From Smithella sp. (GTDB lineage Bacteria; Desulfobacterota; Syntrophia; Syntrophales; Smithellaceae): a stretch of DNA of 51,589 nt. This document shows, one piece after another, positions 35,477 through 44,173 of this stretch (position 1 is the first letter of the stretch; each line of letters opens with the position of its first letter). The DNA lies in assembly GCA_012510495.1 (NCBI GenBank), contig JAAZHX010000240.1, positions 1-51,589 on the forward strand. The letters run 5' to 3'. The translations under genes were made by a program, and so were the position numbers. Below the pieces are notes generated by a model, which saw nothing but the letters and a program-made list of their open reading frames with translations, was not told where the DNA came from and made no database searches.

Positions 35477-36367
35477 CTACGCCGCCTGTCCGGAGGAGCG
35501 CTTCAGCGCTTCAATGCGGTCCGCAAGCGGCGGATGCGTCATGAACAGAAGCTTGAGGATGTTTTTGCCCGGTTTTCCGCTGATGCCGAAGGCCTGCATC
35601 TGATCGGGCAGGGGCTCAAACGTGCTGCGCTGCAGGCTCTCCAGCGCGGCGATCATGCTGCCTGCGCCCGCAAGCCTCGCGCCGCCCGCATCCGCCCGGT
35701 ATTCCCGCCGGCGGCTGAACCACATGACGATGACGCTCGCCAGAATGCCGAAGACGATCTGGGCGACGATCGTGGTGATGAAAAACCCCACTCCGTGCCC
35801 TTCCTCGTTTTTGAGCACCACCCGATCGACGAAATAGCCGACCACGCGGGAAATGAAAATGACAAAGGTGTTGACCACGCCCTGAATCAAGCTGAGCGTC
35901 ACCATATCGCCGTTGGCAACATGGCTGATCTCATGGCCCAGCACCGCTTCGACTTCATTACGGTTCATGGCGCGTAAAAGCCCCGTACTGACCGCGACCA
36001 GCGCGTTGTTCCTGTTCATACCGGTGGCAAAGGCGTTGGGCGACGGCGATTCAAAAACGGCCACATCCGGCATGCCGATGCCCGCCTGGGCGGCCTGTTT
36101 CCGAACAGTTTCCACAAGCCAGACTTCCGCATCCGAACGGGGCTGCATAATTATCTGTGCGCCGGTGCTCCATTTGGCCATCCATTTGGACATGGCAAGC
36201 GATATGAACGACCCGCCAAAGCCGAAAACAGCGGCAAAAGCAAGAAGATTCAAATAGTTGATTCCGTTGGCGTAAAGAATCTGATCCACGCCGAGAAGTT
36301 TTATGATAATGCTCAAAACCACGAGCACGGCGATGTTGGTTCCGAGAAACAGCAGCACTCTTTTCAT
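35477..36367 (-). CDS. htpX: Membrane zinc protease HtpX
   Basis: 296 residues from the ATG after GAGAGGATCGAC; the frame extends 12 codons further but with a poorer site. It is an M48 metalloprotease that degrades misfolded inner-membrane proteins. Two N-terminal spans ([20 protein letters not shown] and [20 protein letters not shown]), [20 protein letters not shown], the zinc motif [10 protein letters not shown], two further spans, and [14 protein letters not shown] with the third zinc ligand are all present. [13 protein letters not shown] closes the family pattern. It is a single gene, intact and of normal length. Confidence 0.94.
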   Translation of the reverse strand: MKRVLLFLGTNIAVLVVLSIIIKLLGVDQILYANGINYLNLLAFAAVFGFGGSFISLAMSKWMAKWSTGAQIIMQPRSDAEVWLVETVRKQAAQAGIGMPDVAVFESPSPNAFATGMNRNNALVAVSTGLLRAMNRNEVEAVLGHEISHVANGDMVTLSLIQGVVNTFVIFISRVVGYFVDRVVLKNEEGHGVGFFITTIVAQIVFGILASVIVMWFSRRREYRADAGGARLAGAGSMIAALESLQRSTFEPLPDQMQAFGISGKPGKNILKLLFMTHPPLADRIEALKRSSGQAA

Positions 36368-36713
36368 GTCGATCCTCTCCCCCGTCCGTTTAAAAAATTG
36401 CACAAGACGGTTTTAAAAATGATGCCTTATTCTAATGTCAAGTTGCGCAATGTCAAGCGTTTCTTCTCGAACATCATCCGCCATCCGCAGAACGGATGAC
36501 GTAACGGGCCCGGGAGACAAAGACCCGGTTTTGTCAACCCGCCTGTTGCCTGTTCTTTTTTTTAGAAAACTGTGATAGGATACGCCAAATCCGGGGTGCC
36601 GGCCAGGATAGTGTTCCGTTTTTTATCAAGCGAGAATCGCTGTTTTTTCGCGGTTTTTTGATCCGGCAATCGTTTTAAATCCCCACACCAGGCTCGAAGG
36701 AGGATACAGTATC
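36368..36713. other. Divergent promoter region htpX/rnk
   Basis: About 345 bases with no gene. A T-rich stretch (36550-36565) followed by TAGGAT near 36577 is a weak promoter candidate for rnk. GAAGGAGGA lies just before the rnk ATG. No heat-shock-type site for htpX could be called with confidence. Confidence 0.4.
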
Positions 36714-37130
36714 ATGGCAGACCGCACAATACATATTACAAAATTCGACATGGAAAGGTTGACGGAGCTGATGGAGGGGCTGCGTTTATCGCCCAAAGCC
36801 AATCAGGCCAACCTCGATCTGCTGGAAAAAGAGCTGTATCGCGCCGTGCTGGTGGACCCTCAGAATATTCCCCGGGATGTCATTACCATGAATTCCAAGG
36901 TGGTCGTCACGGACACGGAATCCGGCGAAAAAACAACCTATACGCTGGTGTTCCCGTCCGCGGCCAACATATCGGACAACAAACTTTCCATCATGGCCCC
37001 GCTGGGCATGGCGCTTCTGGGATACCGCATCGGAGACGTCATCGAATGGCCCGTTCCGTCCGGCGTCCGCAAACTGAAAGTGGATAAAATCACCTATCAG
37101 CCGGAAGCCGCGGGGGATTACCATCTATGA
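36714..37130 (+). CDS. rnk: Rnk-type regulator of nucleoside diphosphate kinase (GreA-like)
   Basis: 138 residues. The second half, DVITMNSKVVVTDTESGEKT, SIMAPLGMALLGYRIGDVIE and KITYQPEAAGDYHL, is the GreA/GreB C-terminal fold in its Rnk version. The N-terminal coiled coil is the short one typical of Rnk, so it lacks the Gre finger that reaches the polymerase active site. Rnk binds RNA polymerase and in E. coli affects nucleoside diphosphate kinase levels. AAGGAGGATACAGTATC precedes the ATG. It is full length. Confidence 0.88.
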   Translation: MADRTIHITKFDMERLTELMEGLRLSPKANQANLDLLEKELYRAVLVDPQNIPRDVITMNSKVVVTDTESGEKTTYTLVFPSAANISDNKLSIMAPLGMALLGYRIGDVIEWPVPSGVRKLKVDKITYQPEAAGDYHL

Positions 37131-37189
37131 AGGACGGCCTGCTGCCTTTATCCGCCCCCGTCCGGCCAGACAAAACCCGAGGGACCAAG

Positions 37190-37470
37190 GGACATGGATT
37201 TGATCGATGCGCTAAAGCCGAACAGGCCGGGAAAAACGGGGCGGGGTTCTTAGGTATCGTCACCAGCGGAAAAAGCGTCAGATCCAAAAAGGAATGGTCG
37301 GAAATTTTCAAGGCCGTCGAACGCGTAAGCGGTATGGGCATTCATCCCTGCGCGTCCCTGGAACTGCTCGACGAGGACAGAGGGCTTTAAGCCGCCGGAC
37401 TGTTCCGCTGTCATCACAATCTGGAGACGGCCCGCGGCTATTACCGCAACATCTGCAATTGTTATTGCGA
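37190..37470 (+). pseudogene. bioB: Biotin synthase (bioB) relic
   Basis: In one frame this reads CAKAEQAGKNGAGFLGIVTS, GKSVRSKKEWSEIFKAVERV, HPCASLELLDEDRGL, a TAA at 37388-37390, then AAGLFRCHHNLETARGYYRN followed by IC. This is the middle of BioB: the GIVTSG strand, the PC.SLG..D region and the diagnostic YHHNLETAR motif. The radical-SAM CxxxCxxC end and the whole C-terminal third are missing, and the homology fades after the last Cys. The stop and about two missing codons lie at the usual L..AG junction. An ORF ending at the TAA exists but is only the relic. Confidence 0.82.
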
Positions 37471-37579
37471 TCATTGGATGGCAATCGGCATATCAACCTA
37501 TTATCTCGGGATCGGCAAGTTACTCCCCAACAAATCTCCAAACCCGCGGAGCGGATCGCTGTTCACCATCCACGACGCC

Positions 37580-38755
37580 CTACGCGGCGCGCAGGGCGTC
37601 CACAATCTTCAGGCGCGAGGCTCTGAGCGCCGGCAGCATGCCGCCCAGGAATCCCATGGCAAGCGCGAAGATCATCGATTCGATGATGATGCCGGGCGTC
37701 AGCGTAAAGCGAAACGCGAGTTCTGAAAAAGTCTGGAAGTTCACCGTGGAAATCGTCAGAAACTGCATGAACGAGGCAAAAAACAATCCGATCCCTCCGC
37801 CCAGAAATCCCAGCAGCAGCGATTCGGAAAGAAACGCCAGCAAAATGTTGCGGCGGTGAAATCCCAGCGCACGCAGTGTGCCGATTTCCGGCGTACGGTT
37901 GGCGACGGCGGAATACATGGTGATCATCGCGCCGATGATCGCGCCGATAGAAAAAACAACCGTCAGCGTCATCCCCAGAATGCGCAGAAATTTGGCCATC
38001 ATTTCCGACTGGTCCGCGTAATACTTCGTTTCGCGCCGTGCTTCCAGCGTGAAGCGGGGATCCTGTTCAATGGCGGCTTTCGCCGCGTCGAACGCGTCGG
38101 ACGTTTTGAGACGGAAAATCAGCGAGGAATAGACAGGACGCCGGAACGCCTGCATCACCTGATCCACATCTCCCCAGATTTCGGAGGCAAAGCCCGTGTT
38201 GCCTGCGTCAAAAATTCCCGTCACCATCCAGGTCCGCCCGCCCCATTTCAAGGTCTGCCCAATACCCACACCCTGGAAACGCTGGGCGATGCTGTTGCCG
38301 ACCAGAACCTCGGACGAATTGGGGCGCGGCAGACGGCCGGCCACGAGCTTTACCTGATGTCTCAGCGAAAGAGACGGAGCCTGAACGCCGCGCACAATTA
38401 CATTGGAATGGCTGAAGGACTTCTCCTCGCCGTGTTTTTTGAGCGCGATGAGCACCACCACCTCCCGGGCAATCATCGGCCGGCCTCCCTCTCCCGCGGC
38501 CACCTGCGGCAGCATTTCCACAATGGCCGCTTTTTCGCGCCCGATCGCGCTCATCACCTCCGACTGCGACCCCTTGCGCACCACGACCACATTGGAAGGC
38601 GAGCCGGTTTCCACCAGCGTCTTCTGCAGACCGGCCGCCATCATCAGCACGGCGGCAAACACGAACACCACCAGCGCCATGCCGGCCACTGTGAGAATCG
38701 TCGTCAGCCGCCTGCGCCGGAGATTGCGGATGCTGTAGGACAGGGGCAGAGCCAT
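37580..38755 (-). CDS. FtsX/MacB-type ABC permease 2
   Basis: 391 residues with the MacB-FtsX layout: an N-terminal span (RRRLTTILTVAGMALVVFVF), a large periplasmic domain of about 220 residues, then three spans (SIGAIIGAMITMYSAVANRT with the RTPEIGTLRALGF coupling segment, LSESLLLGFLGGGIGLFFAS, and ALAMGFLGGMLPALRASRL). Such mechanotransmission permeases do not pass substrate through the membrane but drive periplasmic events, for example efflux through TolC. The start shares a base with the stop of permease 1, so the two are coupled. Confidence 0.86.
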   Translation of the reverse strand: MALPLSYSIRNLRRRRLTTILTVAGMALVVFVFAAVLMMAAGLQKTLVETGSPSNVVVVRKGSQSEVMSAIGREKAAIVEMLPQVAAGEGGRPMIAREVVVLIALKKHGEEKSFSHSNVIVRGVQAPSLSLRHQVKLVAGRLPRPNSSEVLVGNSIAQRFQGVGIGQTLKWGGRTWMVTGIFDAGNTGFASEIWGDVDQVMQAFRRPVYSSLIFRLKTSDAFDAAKAAIEQDPRFTLEARRETKYYADQSEMMAKFLRILGMTLTVVFSIGAIIGAMITMYSAVANRTPEIGTLRALGFHRRNILLAFLSESLLLGFLGGGIGLFFASFMQFLTISTVNFQTFSELAFRFTLTPGIIIESMIFALAMGFLGGMLPALRASRLKIVDALRAA

Positions 38756-39912
38756 CAGCCGATCCTCCTCAACCCATCGGCAATGCGGACACGGACCGCG
38801 TGGCGTGCGGGGATAATCGCCGCGGAAAAGGCCATCAGCACCGCGGCGGCGGCATCCAGATAAAGGGTCGTCCGGGAAATCAGAAAAACCGGAAAATAGG
38901 TGGACAGTTCGGCCGCGAAAATGCGCGCGGCCGGAAACGTCAGCGCCGCTCCGATGAGCGTGCCGGTCATCGTCAGCACCAGTGCTTCGCCGAAGATCAG
39001 CAGCGTGATGTCTTTTGCGCCGAAGCCCAGCGTTTTCAGAATCGCGTAGTCGCCCGCGCGCTCGCGCGTGGTCATGGCCATCGTATTGGCGACCACGGCC
39101 ATGATAATGAAGATGATGACAAAGGACACCATCTGGATGGCCGTGACAATCGCCTCCGCCATCGCGAGGAAGCCCAGATTGAACGCCTTTTCCGTTTCCG
39201 TCAGCGTTTCCGCCAGCGAATTTTTGAATATCGCGTCAATCCGGAGAGCTGCGTCCGCCGCGATATCCGGACGGTTCACACCGATCATGAAAAAGCCGGC
39301 CTTGTCGGCAAAGATGGGAGCGATATTCCTGACGGTTTCGTTGAGATAGGTCCATTGAAAGAAAAACTGCGTTTCATCGACAGTCTGGTCTCGGCCCCGG
39401 TAAATGCCCCGGAGCACAAAATCCCAGTTGCCCGGATAGATCGTTCCTTTAAGCGTGATCGTGTCGCCGATTTTCCATTTGTATTTGTCGGCCAGCTTCC
39501 GGCCGGCCACCGCCCCCTTGCGATCCAGCAAAAAATCCTTCTTCTGCTTCTCGTCCAGGACAAATTCCGGATACAGGGAAAAGTAGGTGACGGGTTCGAC
39601 GCAGAAATTGGGGAAAAAATTCTTTTCATCGATATAGATGCCGCCGAACCAGTTGCCCCAGGAAACCGTTTTGACGCCTTCCACCTGCTGGATTTTCCCG
39701 GCGTAGGAAATGGGCAGAGCGAAAATGATGGAAATGGCGTTGCGCGTCACCAGCCGGGAGGCGGACGCCGACTCCACGCCCGTGTAAAAGGAACTGATAA
39801 CCGTGCGCAGCAGACCGAACGCCAGAATGGCCACGGCAATCCCCAGTATCGTGAGAGAGCTGCGAAGCTTGTTACGGAAGGCGTTTCTAAAGAGGATTTT
39901 TGTCAGCAGCAT
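38755..39912 (-). CDS. FtsX/MacB-type ABC permease 1
   Basis: 385 residues of the same layout: NKLRSSLTILGIAVAILAFG as first span, a periplasmic domain, then VIIFIIMAVVANTMAMTTRE (with RAGDYAILKTLGF), EALVLTMTGTLIGAALTFPA and AAAAVLMAFSAAIIPARHAV. Its ATG lies inside the end of the ATPase gene (26-base overlap). The two permeases are different enough to form a heterodimer, as in LolC/LolE, whereas MacB itself fuses ATPase and permease. An outer-membrane partner is not in the window. Confidence 0.86.
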   Translation of the reverse strand: MLLTKILFRNAFRNKLRSSLTILGIAVAILAFGLLRTVISSFYTGVESASASRLVTRNAISIIFALPISYAGKIQQVEGVKTVSWGNWFGGIYIDEKNFFPNFCVEPVTYFSLYPEFVLDEKQKKDFLLDRKGAVAGRKLADKYKWKIGDTITLKGTIYPGNWDFVLRGIYRGRDQTVDETQFFFQWTYLNETVRNIAPIFADKAGFFMIGVNRPDIAADAALRIDAIFKNSLAETLTETEKAFNLGFLAMAEAIVTAIQMVSFVIIFIIMAVVANTMAMTTRERAGDYAILKTLGFGAKDITLLIFGEALVLTMTGTLIGAALTFPAARIFAAELSTYFPVFLISRTTLYLDAAAAVLMAFSAAIIPARHAVRVRIADGLRRIG

Positions 39913-40597
39913 CGTTGAGGTATCCCTTGTCCAGACGGCGCACGATCCGTGCGCGGGCGGCCGCCCGCGGATCGTGCGTGACCAGGATGATGGTTTTTCC
40001 CATGTCGCGGTTGAAACGCTCCATCATGGAAAGGATCTCCTCGGCGGAGACGCGGTCGAGATCGCCCGTCGGCTCGTCGGCGACCAGAATTGTCGGATCG
40101 GTGACAATGGCCCGGGCAATGGCCACGCGCTGCTGCTCGCCGCCGGACATTTCCCCCGGATAGTGATCCATCCGGTGTTCCAGCCCTACCATCGAAAGAG
40201 CCATTTGGGCGTGTTCGCGCCGCTGTTTCCCGGAAAGCGTCGTGAGGTGCAGCGGCAATTCGACGTTTTCCTCGGCCCGGAGGACGGGAATCAGGTTGTA
40301 GAACTGAAAGATGAAGCCCACCGAATTGGCGCGCCAGGCGGCGAGCTCCGTCTCGGTCAGCGCGGTAATGTCGATGTCGCCCACCTGGATGCTGCCCGAG
40401 TCGGCCTTGTCGATCCCCGCGATCAGGTTGAGAAGCGTTGTCTTGCCGGAGCCGGACGGCCCCATGAGCGCCAGAAATTCTCCGGCGGCGATGTCGAAGG
40501 TAATGTTGTGGAGCACCGGCACGACCAGGCTTTCCCGGTGATAGGATTTGTAAAGATTCCGAATTTCCACAATCGGCTTTGTTTCTTCGGTCATCAT
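39887..40597 (-). CDS. MacB/LolD-type ABC ATPase
   Basis: About 236 residues from the first ATG of the pair after AAGAGTAAA; the open frame upstream runs into a REP palindrome and is not coding. Walker A GPSGSGKTTLLN, Q-loop GFIFQFYNLIPVL, signature MSGGEQQRVAIARAI, Walker B ILVADEPTGDLD and the H-loop VTHDPRAAA are complete. It would power the two permeases encoded downstream. The usual adaptor gene lies upstream, separated by the RAYT insertion. Confidence 0.92.
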   Translation of the reverse strand: MMTEETKPIVEIRNLYKSYHRESLVVPVLHNITFDIAAGEFLALMGPSGSGKTTLLNLIAGIDKADSGSIQVGDIDITALTETELAAWRANSVGFIFQFYNLIPVLRAEENVELPLHLTTLSGKQRREHAQMALSMVGLEHRMDHYPGEMSGGEQQRVAIARAIVTDPTILVADEPTGDLDRVSAEEILSMMERFNRDMGKTIILVTHDPRAAARARIVRRLDKGYLNDAADKNPL

Positions 40598-40650
40598 TTT
40601 ACTCTTGCCTGAATTACACGCCTCGTCCGTCGCCATCAACCAACATTGTC

Positions 40651-40670
40651 GGCGGGCCTGAAGGCCCGCC
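40651..40670. repeat. REP palindrome 1
   Basis: GGCGGGCCTGAAGGCCCGCC: two perfect 9-base arms around GA. Identical to 41276-41295 and 41355-41374. Confidence 0.88.
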
Positions 40671-40699
40671 CTACAGAATGACACCAGCAACTAATGTAG

Positions 40700-40719
40700 G
40701 GTGGGTCTTTAGACCCGCC
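40700..40719. repeat. REP-like palindrome 2 (variant)
   Basis: GGTGGGTCTTTAGACCCGCC has the same outer pattern with one wobble pair and a different inner sequence. With palindrome 1 it forms a pair on the 3-prime side of the transposase gene. Confidence 0.75.
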
Positions 40720-40760
40720 TTTTCAAATCTACTCTCCCCCAGAACACGATGCGTATTTTT

Positions 40761-41252
40761 TCAAAATTCGATCGCCCCCAGCTCCACTGCAAGCGATCCC
40801 AGGTACGGGTAATCCATAAAATGACTTACCATTTGCTTCCTGACGGGATTGTTGAAAACATACTGCAAAACGCTCTGCAAATTCTCGTCCCTGCGTAGAA
40901 CATGATCATAATAACCGGACTGCCATAATTTGCCGGCCGGGGCGGATGATTTTCTGCGGTAGGCAAATCCCGTCTTCTGCTTAAACGTTTTCATGAAAGC
41001 CTGCACATCCGCACTCATTGACTGGCCTTCTAAGATAAGATGCAGATGATCCGGCATGAAACAATATCCCCAGACAATGAAACCAGATTTAACGGATTCT
41101 TCGGCAAGAGCGTCAAGGACTTCCTTTACAAGCGTTTCATCCCGAAAGAGCTGCCGTTTTGCGTCCGTGCAAATCGTCATAAAGTACCGGTGACAGCCCC
41201 GGTATTCGAAATCGGGAAGTCTCAGTTTGCGCCTGCATCGCATGATACTCAA
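40761..41252 (-). mobile_element. REP-associated tyrosine transposase (RAYT, Y1_Tnp)
   Basis: 163 residues. CHRYFMTICTDAKRQLFRDE at the start, the His-x-His metal pair in CFMPDHLHLILEG, and the catalytic Tyr region WQSGYYDHVLRRDENLQ, then YVFNNPVRK, are the hallmarks of the RAYT branch of the IS200/IS605-like Y1 transposases. RAYTs cut and join single-stranded REP DNA and probably spread REPs. REP palindromes lie on both sides (40651-40719 and 41276-41374), as expected for a REPtron. The gene sits between the adaptor and ATPase genes of an efflux operon and reads in the same direction. It looks intact. Confidence 0.9.
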
Positions 41253-41275
41253 ACCCCGACCAACGTTATGGTAAC

Positions 41276-41295
41276 GGCGGGCCTGAAGGCCCGCC
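41276..41295. repeat. REP palindrome 3
   Basis: GGCGGGCCTGAAGGCCCGCC, identical to palindrome 1, on the 5-prime side of the transposase gene. TAAC precedes it, as it does palindrome 4. Confidence 0.88.
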
Positions 41296-41354
41296 CTACG
41301 AAAACAACGCTATCCTACCCAAACAATGTAGTCCGGGGCTTTATACACGGTAAC

Positions 41355-41374
41355 GGCGGGCCTGAAGGCCCGCC
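41355..41374. repeat. REP palindrome 4, extended
   Basis: The same 20-base core, here flanked by GGTAAC and GTTACC so that the dyad runs from 41349 to 41380. It ends about 40 bases after the stop of the adaptor gene and may also act as a transcript-end stem. Confidence 0.85.
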
Positions 41375-41419
41375 GTTACCTCTTATTTCAGGGCCGGCCC
41401 TTTCCTCCCCCACCATCCC

Positions 41420-42637
41420 CTACCGCTCCGCCACTTTGATCCTTGTCCCGTCTCGCAGGCCCCGGGGCGCGAGCGCCACGCGGTCTCCCGGTCTGAGCCC
41501 CGATTTGATTTCCCGCATGTCTCCCAGCAGGCCGCCGGTCGCAACAATGATTTCCCGCGCCCGGTTGCCTTCAATCCGATAGGCGAGCGTTTTGTCTTTC
41601 ATTTCGATCAGAGCCGATTGATGGACGGCCAGCCGGGGAGGAAGCTCTTCGGGCGTCAGCCCGCGGGAAAGAAAAGACACTTTCGCGCTCATGTCCGGCA
41701 GCATCCGGGGGTCTTTGTCGCAAAACCGCACTTTCACCAGAACCGTCGCCTTGGAACGATCCACCGTCGGCACAATAGCATGCACCTCGCCGCGGAACCG
41801 GCGCTCGGCCAGAGCATCGAGCTGGATGTCGCAGGGCTGACCGACCCCAATCAGCGTGATGCTGGTTTCCGACACGTCCACCTCGACCTGCAGTGAGTCC
41901 ATGTCGGCCAGCGTGACTACGGCGGCCTTCGAGGCGGCCGAAGCGGAAAGGGGCGTCACAATGTCGCCCACATCGGCGTTCTTGGTCAGCACGACGCCGT
42001 CAAACGGCGCCCGGATCAGCATATAGTCCAGATTGACCTTCGCGTAGGCAAGCGCCGCGCCTGCCGATTCCACGGCGGCCTGATACGCTTTCACAGCTTC
42101 CAGGGACCGCAGATGCCGGGCATGAATCATGTCGAAATCCGACTGGGCCACATAACCGTCCACGGCGAGCTTTTGATAGCGTTCATTCTCCTGCGCAGCG
42201 TGATCGCGCTCCACCAGCGCCTGTTTGAGCATGGCCCGGGCGTTGGCCAGGTTGGCCGTTCCCTGGTCCTTCATGGCGGCGACATCGGCGCTTTCCATCC
42301 GGGCCAGAATCTGGCCTTTTCGGACGCGGCTGCCCTCTTCCACCAGCAATTCGGTCAGACGACCCGTTACCTTGGACGCCACTGCCGCTTTGCGCTGGGC
42401 AACAATGTAGCCGCTGGCATTGAGAACGGAAAGAGACTGGGACGGGTAAATCATCGAAACGGTGGTCACATCCACCGTGGCCGAAGGCGCAATCACGCCC
42501 AGGCGATAGAGGACAAAGCCGGTAACTATTAAAACCAGCGCGCCGGCAATGACGAACGGCTTCTTTTTCCGGCCTCCCGCCACGCTTTTCCTGGCAGATG
42601 AATCGATTTTCAGCTTGTTCAGATCTTCCTGCGGCAC
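41420..42637 (-). CDS. Periplasmic adaptor subunit of efflux transporter (MacA/HlyD family)
   Basis: 405 residues from GTG 42637, which follows TAAGGTGAGAAAA; a GTG three codons earlier is possible. A short basic cytoplasmic end, one membrane span (FVIAGALVLIVTGFVLYRLG), then the adaptor body: the lipoyl half-motifs (SGYIVAQRKAAVASKVTGRL and LIRAPFDGVVLTKNADVGDI), an alpha-hairpin of about 100 residues between them, a beta-barrel (LQVEVDVSETSITLIGVGQP), and a membrane-proximal end. It would bridge the ABC permeases to an outer-membrane channel. The ATPase and permease genes follow after the RAYT insertion. Confidence 0.87.
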   Translation of the reverse strand: MPQEDLNKLKIDSSARKSVAGGRKKKPFVIAGALVLIVTGFVLYRLGVIAPSATVDVTTVSMIYPSQSLSVLNASGYIVAQRKAAVASKVTGRLTELLVEEGSRVRKGQILARMESADVAAMKDQGTANLANARAMLKQALVERDHAAQENERYQKLAVDGYVAQSDFDMIHARHLRSLEAVKAYQAAVESAGAALAYAKVNLDYMLIRAPFDGVVLTKNADVGDIVTPLSASAASKAAVVTLADMDSLQVEVDVSETSITLIGVGQPCDIQLDALAERRFRGEVHAIVPTVDRSKATVLVKVRFCDKDPRMLPDMSAKVSFLSRGLTPEELPPRLAVHQSALIEMKDKTLAYRIEGNRAREIIVATGGLLGDMREIKSGLRPGDRVALAPRGLRDGTRIKVAER

Positions 42638-42836
42638 TTTTCTCACCTTATAAAGACCGGCGATGAATTGTGAAAATAATAACAGAAGCGCCCGGAATTT
42701 GCCATACGTATTAAACCCTTTTTGTCTCTATGGACAGCCAAATGATAATTTTGCCGCCGGGAATACGGGTGAGCGCTCTATCCTGTGCTTGCCGCGGAGA
42801 GCCTCAACGGGAGGCAGTGGTTTCTTTCTTCATGTT

Positions 42837-43709
42837 TCAAAGGGTTTCATTCCAGGCGTCGTTCCCCGCGGGCGCTGCCGCCGAAAGACGATAAAGGAGA
42901 TTTCCCGAAATTTGCCTCCGGTAATCCGCCGATGCGCGGATGTCGTCGATGGGCGAAACGGCACGTCGGATTTTTTCCGCTGCGGCGCCCAGGGTTTCCC
43001 GGGAAAGTGTTTGGCCGACCAGAAAATTATCCAGGCCTTCATCCGTCACGACCGTCGGGCCGACGCTGCCCCACGCCAGGCGCGCCGTTTGAACTGCCCC
43101 GGACGGGTCAAGCCGGATCAGCGCGGCCAGGCTCGCCACGGCGCAGGCCATCGATTTTCTCTGTCCGACTTTTTCGTAATGCTGAATATTGAAGTCCGCG
43201 GGTTTTTGAACGCGAATCGCCGTAACAATTTCATCCTCCCCGAGGCGCGTCTGTCCCGGCCCGGCAATAAAATCTTTGATCGGGGTCAGACGTGTGCCTG
43301 CAGCCGAGGCCGTCTCGACGGAAGCTCGCAAAACATAGAGCGGCGGGAGTGCGTCTCCCGCGGGCGAGGCCGTGCAGAGATTGCCGCCGATCGTGCCCAT
43401 CGAACGAATGGGCGGGGAACCCAAAACGGCCAGCGCCCGGTGCAAAACGGGCAGATGGGTCGAAATCAGGCGGTGACGTAAAAGTTCGGCGTGCGTGGCG
43501 CCCGCGCCGATAAGAATGTCGTTTTGTTCTTCACGGATTTCTTTCAGCGACGTGATCCGCTCCAGACCGATGAGCGCGCCCGCATCCGTTTTGCCCGCCC
43601 GCATTTTGACAAACAGGTCGGTGCCTCCGGCAAAAAGCAGCGCCCGGGGATGCAGGTCAAGCAAAGACCAGAGTTCAGCGAGGGTCGCGGGAAGGAAAAC
43701 CTCTCTCAT
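42837..43709 (-). CDS. Molybdenum hydroxylase, FAD subunit (CoxM/XdhB type)
   Basis: 290 residues from the ATG that overlaps the stop of the Fe-S gene (ATGA). FLPATLAELWSLLDLHPRAL, LLFAGGTDLFVKMR and the FAD motif IRSMGTIGGNLCTASPAGD mark the FAD-binding medium subunit of the xanthine dehydrogenase family. The C-terminal part (KVGQRKSMACAVASLAALIR) is the CO-dehydrogenase flavoprotein C domain. It passes electrons from the Fe-S subunit to an acceptor. The open frame upstream of this ATG is not part of the protein. Confidence 0.9.
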   Translation of the reverse strand: MREVFLPATLAELWSLLDLHPRALLFAGGTDLFVKMRAGKTDAGALIGLERITSLKEIREEQNDILIGAGATHAELLRHRLISTHLPVLHRALAVLGSPPIRSMGTIGGNLCTASPAGDALPPLYVLRASVETASAAGTRLTPIKDFIAGPGQTRLGEDEIVTAIRVQKPADFNIQHYEKVGQRKSMACAVASLAALIRLDPSGAVQTARLAWGSVGPTVVTDEGLDNFLVGQTLSRETLGAAAEKIRRAVSPIDDIRASADYRRQISGNLLYRLSAAAPAGNDAWNETL

Positions 43710-44173
43710 GGTTTTTCCTCTCCGCGCGCCGCGTCTTCCACGGCATCGATGATTTTCTGATACCCGGTGCAACGGCAGAGATTTCCGGCAAACCCTTCGC
43801 GGATGGCGTTGCGCGAAACCAGGGGATCGCGCCGCAAAAGGGCCTCGGCGGCGATCACCATGCCCGGTGTGCAGAATCCGCACTGCACCGCGCCATGACG
43901 AATGAAGGCCTCCTGAAGCGGATGCAAACCGTCTTTGCCGGCCATCCCTTCAATGGTGACCACATCGCGGCCTTCCAGCTGGGCGGCAAGCATCAGACAG
44001 GACAGTTTATGTTCGCCGTCCACCAGGATGGAACAGGCGCCGCATTCCCCCGCTCCGCAGCCTTCCTTGGTCCCGGTCAGCCCCATATCTTCCCGCAGCA
44101 GGTCCACCGCCCGCCGGTCCGCCTCGGCCTCGCAGGAAACAGCCTGTCCGTTGAGCGTAAAGCAAAGAATCAT
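43706..44173 (-). CDS. Molybdenum hydroxylase, 2Fe-2S subunit (CoxS type)
   Basis: 155 residues. The plant-type ferredoxin cluster ligands are in GCGAGECGACSILVDG and KLSCLML; the second, all-helical cluster is in QCGFCTPGMVIAAEALL and LCRCTGYQKIIDAV. Size and motif order are exactly those of the small subunit. It overlaps the large-subunit stop and the FAD-subunit start by four bases each. Confidence 0.93.
   Translation of the reverse strand: MILCFTLNGQAVSCEAEADRRAVDLLREDMGLTGTKEGCGAGECGACSILVDGEHKLSCLMLAAQLEGRDVVTIEGMAGKDGLHPLQEAFIRHGAVQCGFCTPGMVIAAEALLRRDPLVSRNAIREGFAGNLCRCTGYQKIIDAVEDAARGEEKP

Noticed and set aside
37127-37390. An intact 87-codon gene overlapping the end of rnk
   Set aside because: Its sequence is the core of biotin synthase cut by a TAA, with homology continuing after the stop. 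It is a relic, not a gene.
42640-42836. Molybdenum-cofactor riboswitch or terminator at the end of the hydroxylase operon
   Set aside because: A GCCTC/GAGGC hairpin is present, but there is no T-run and no recognised Moco motif, and the position is downstream of the operon.
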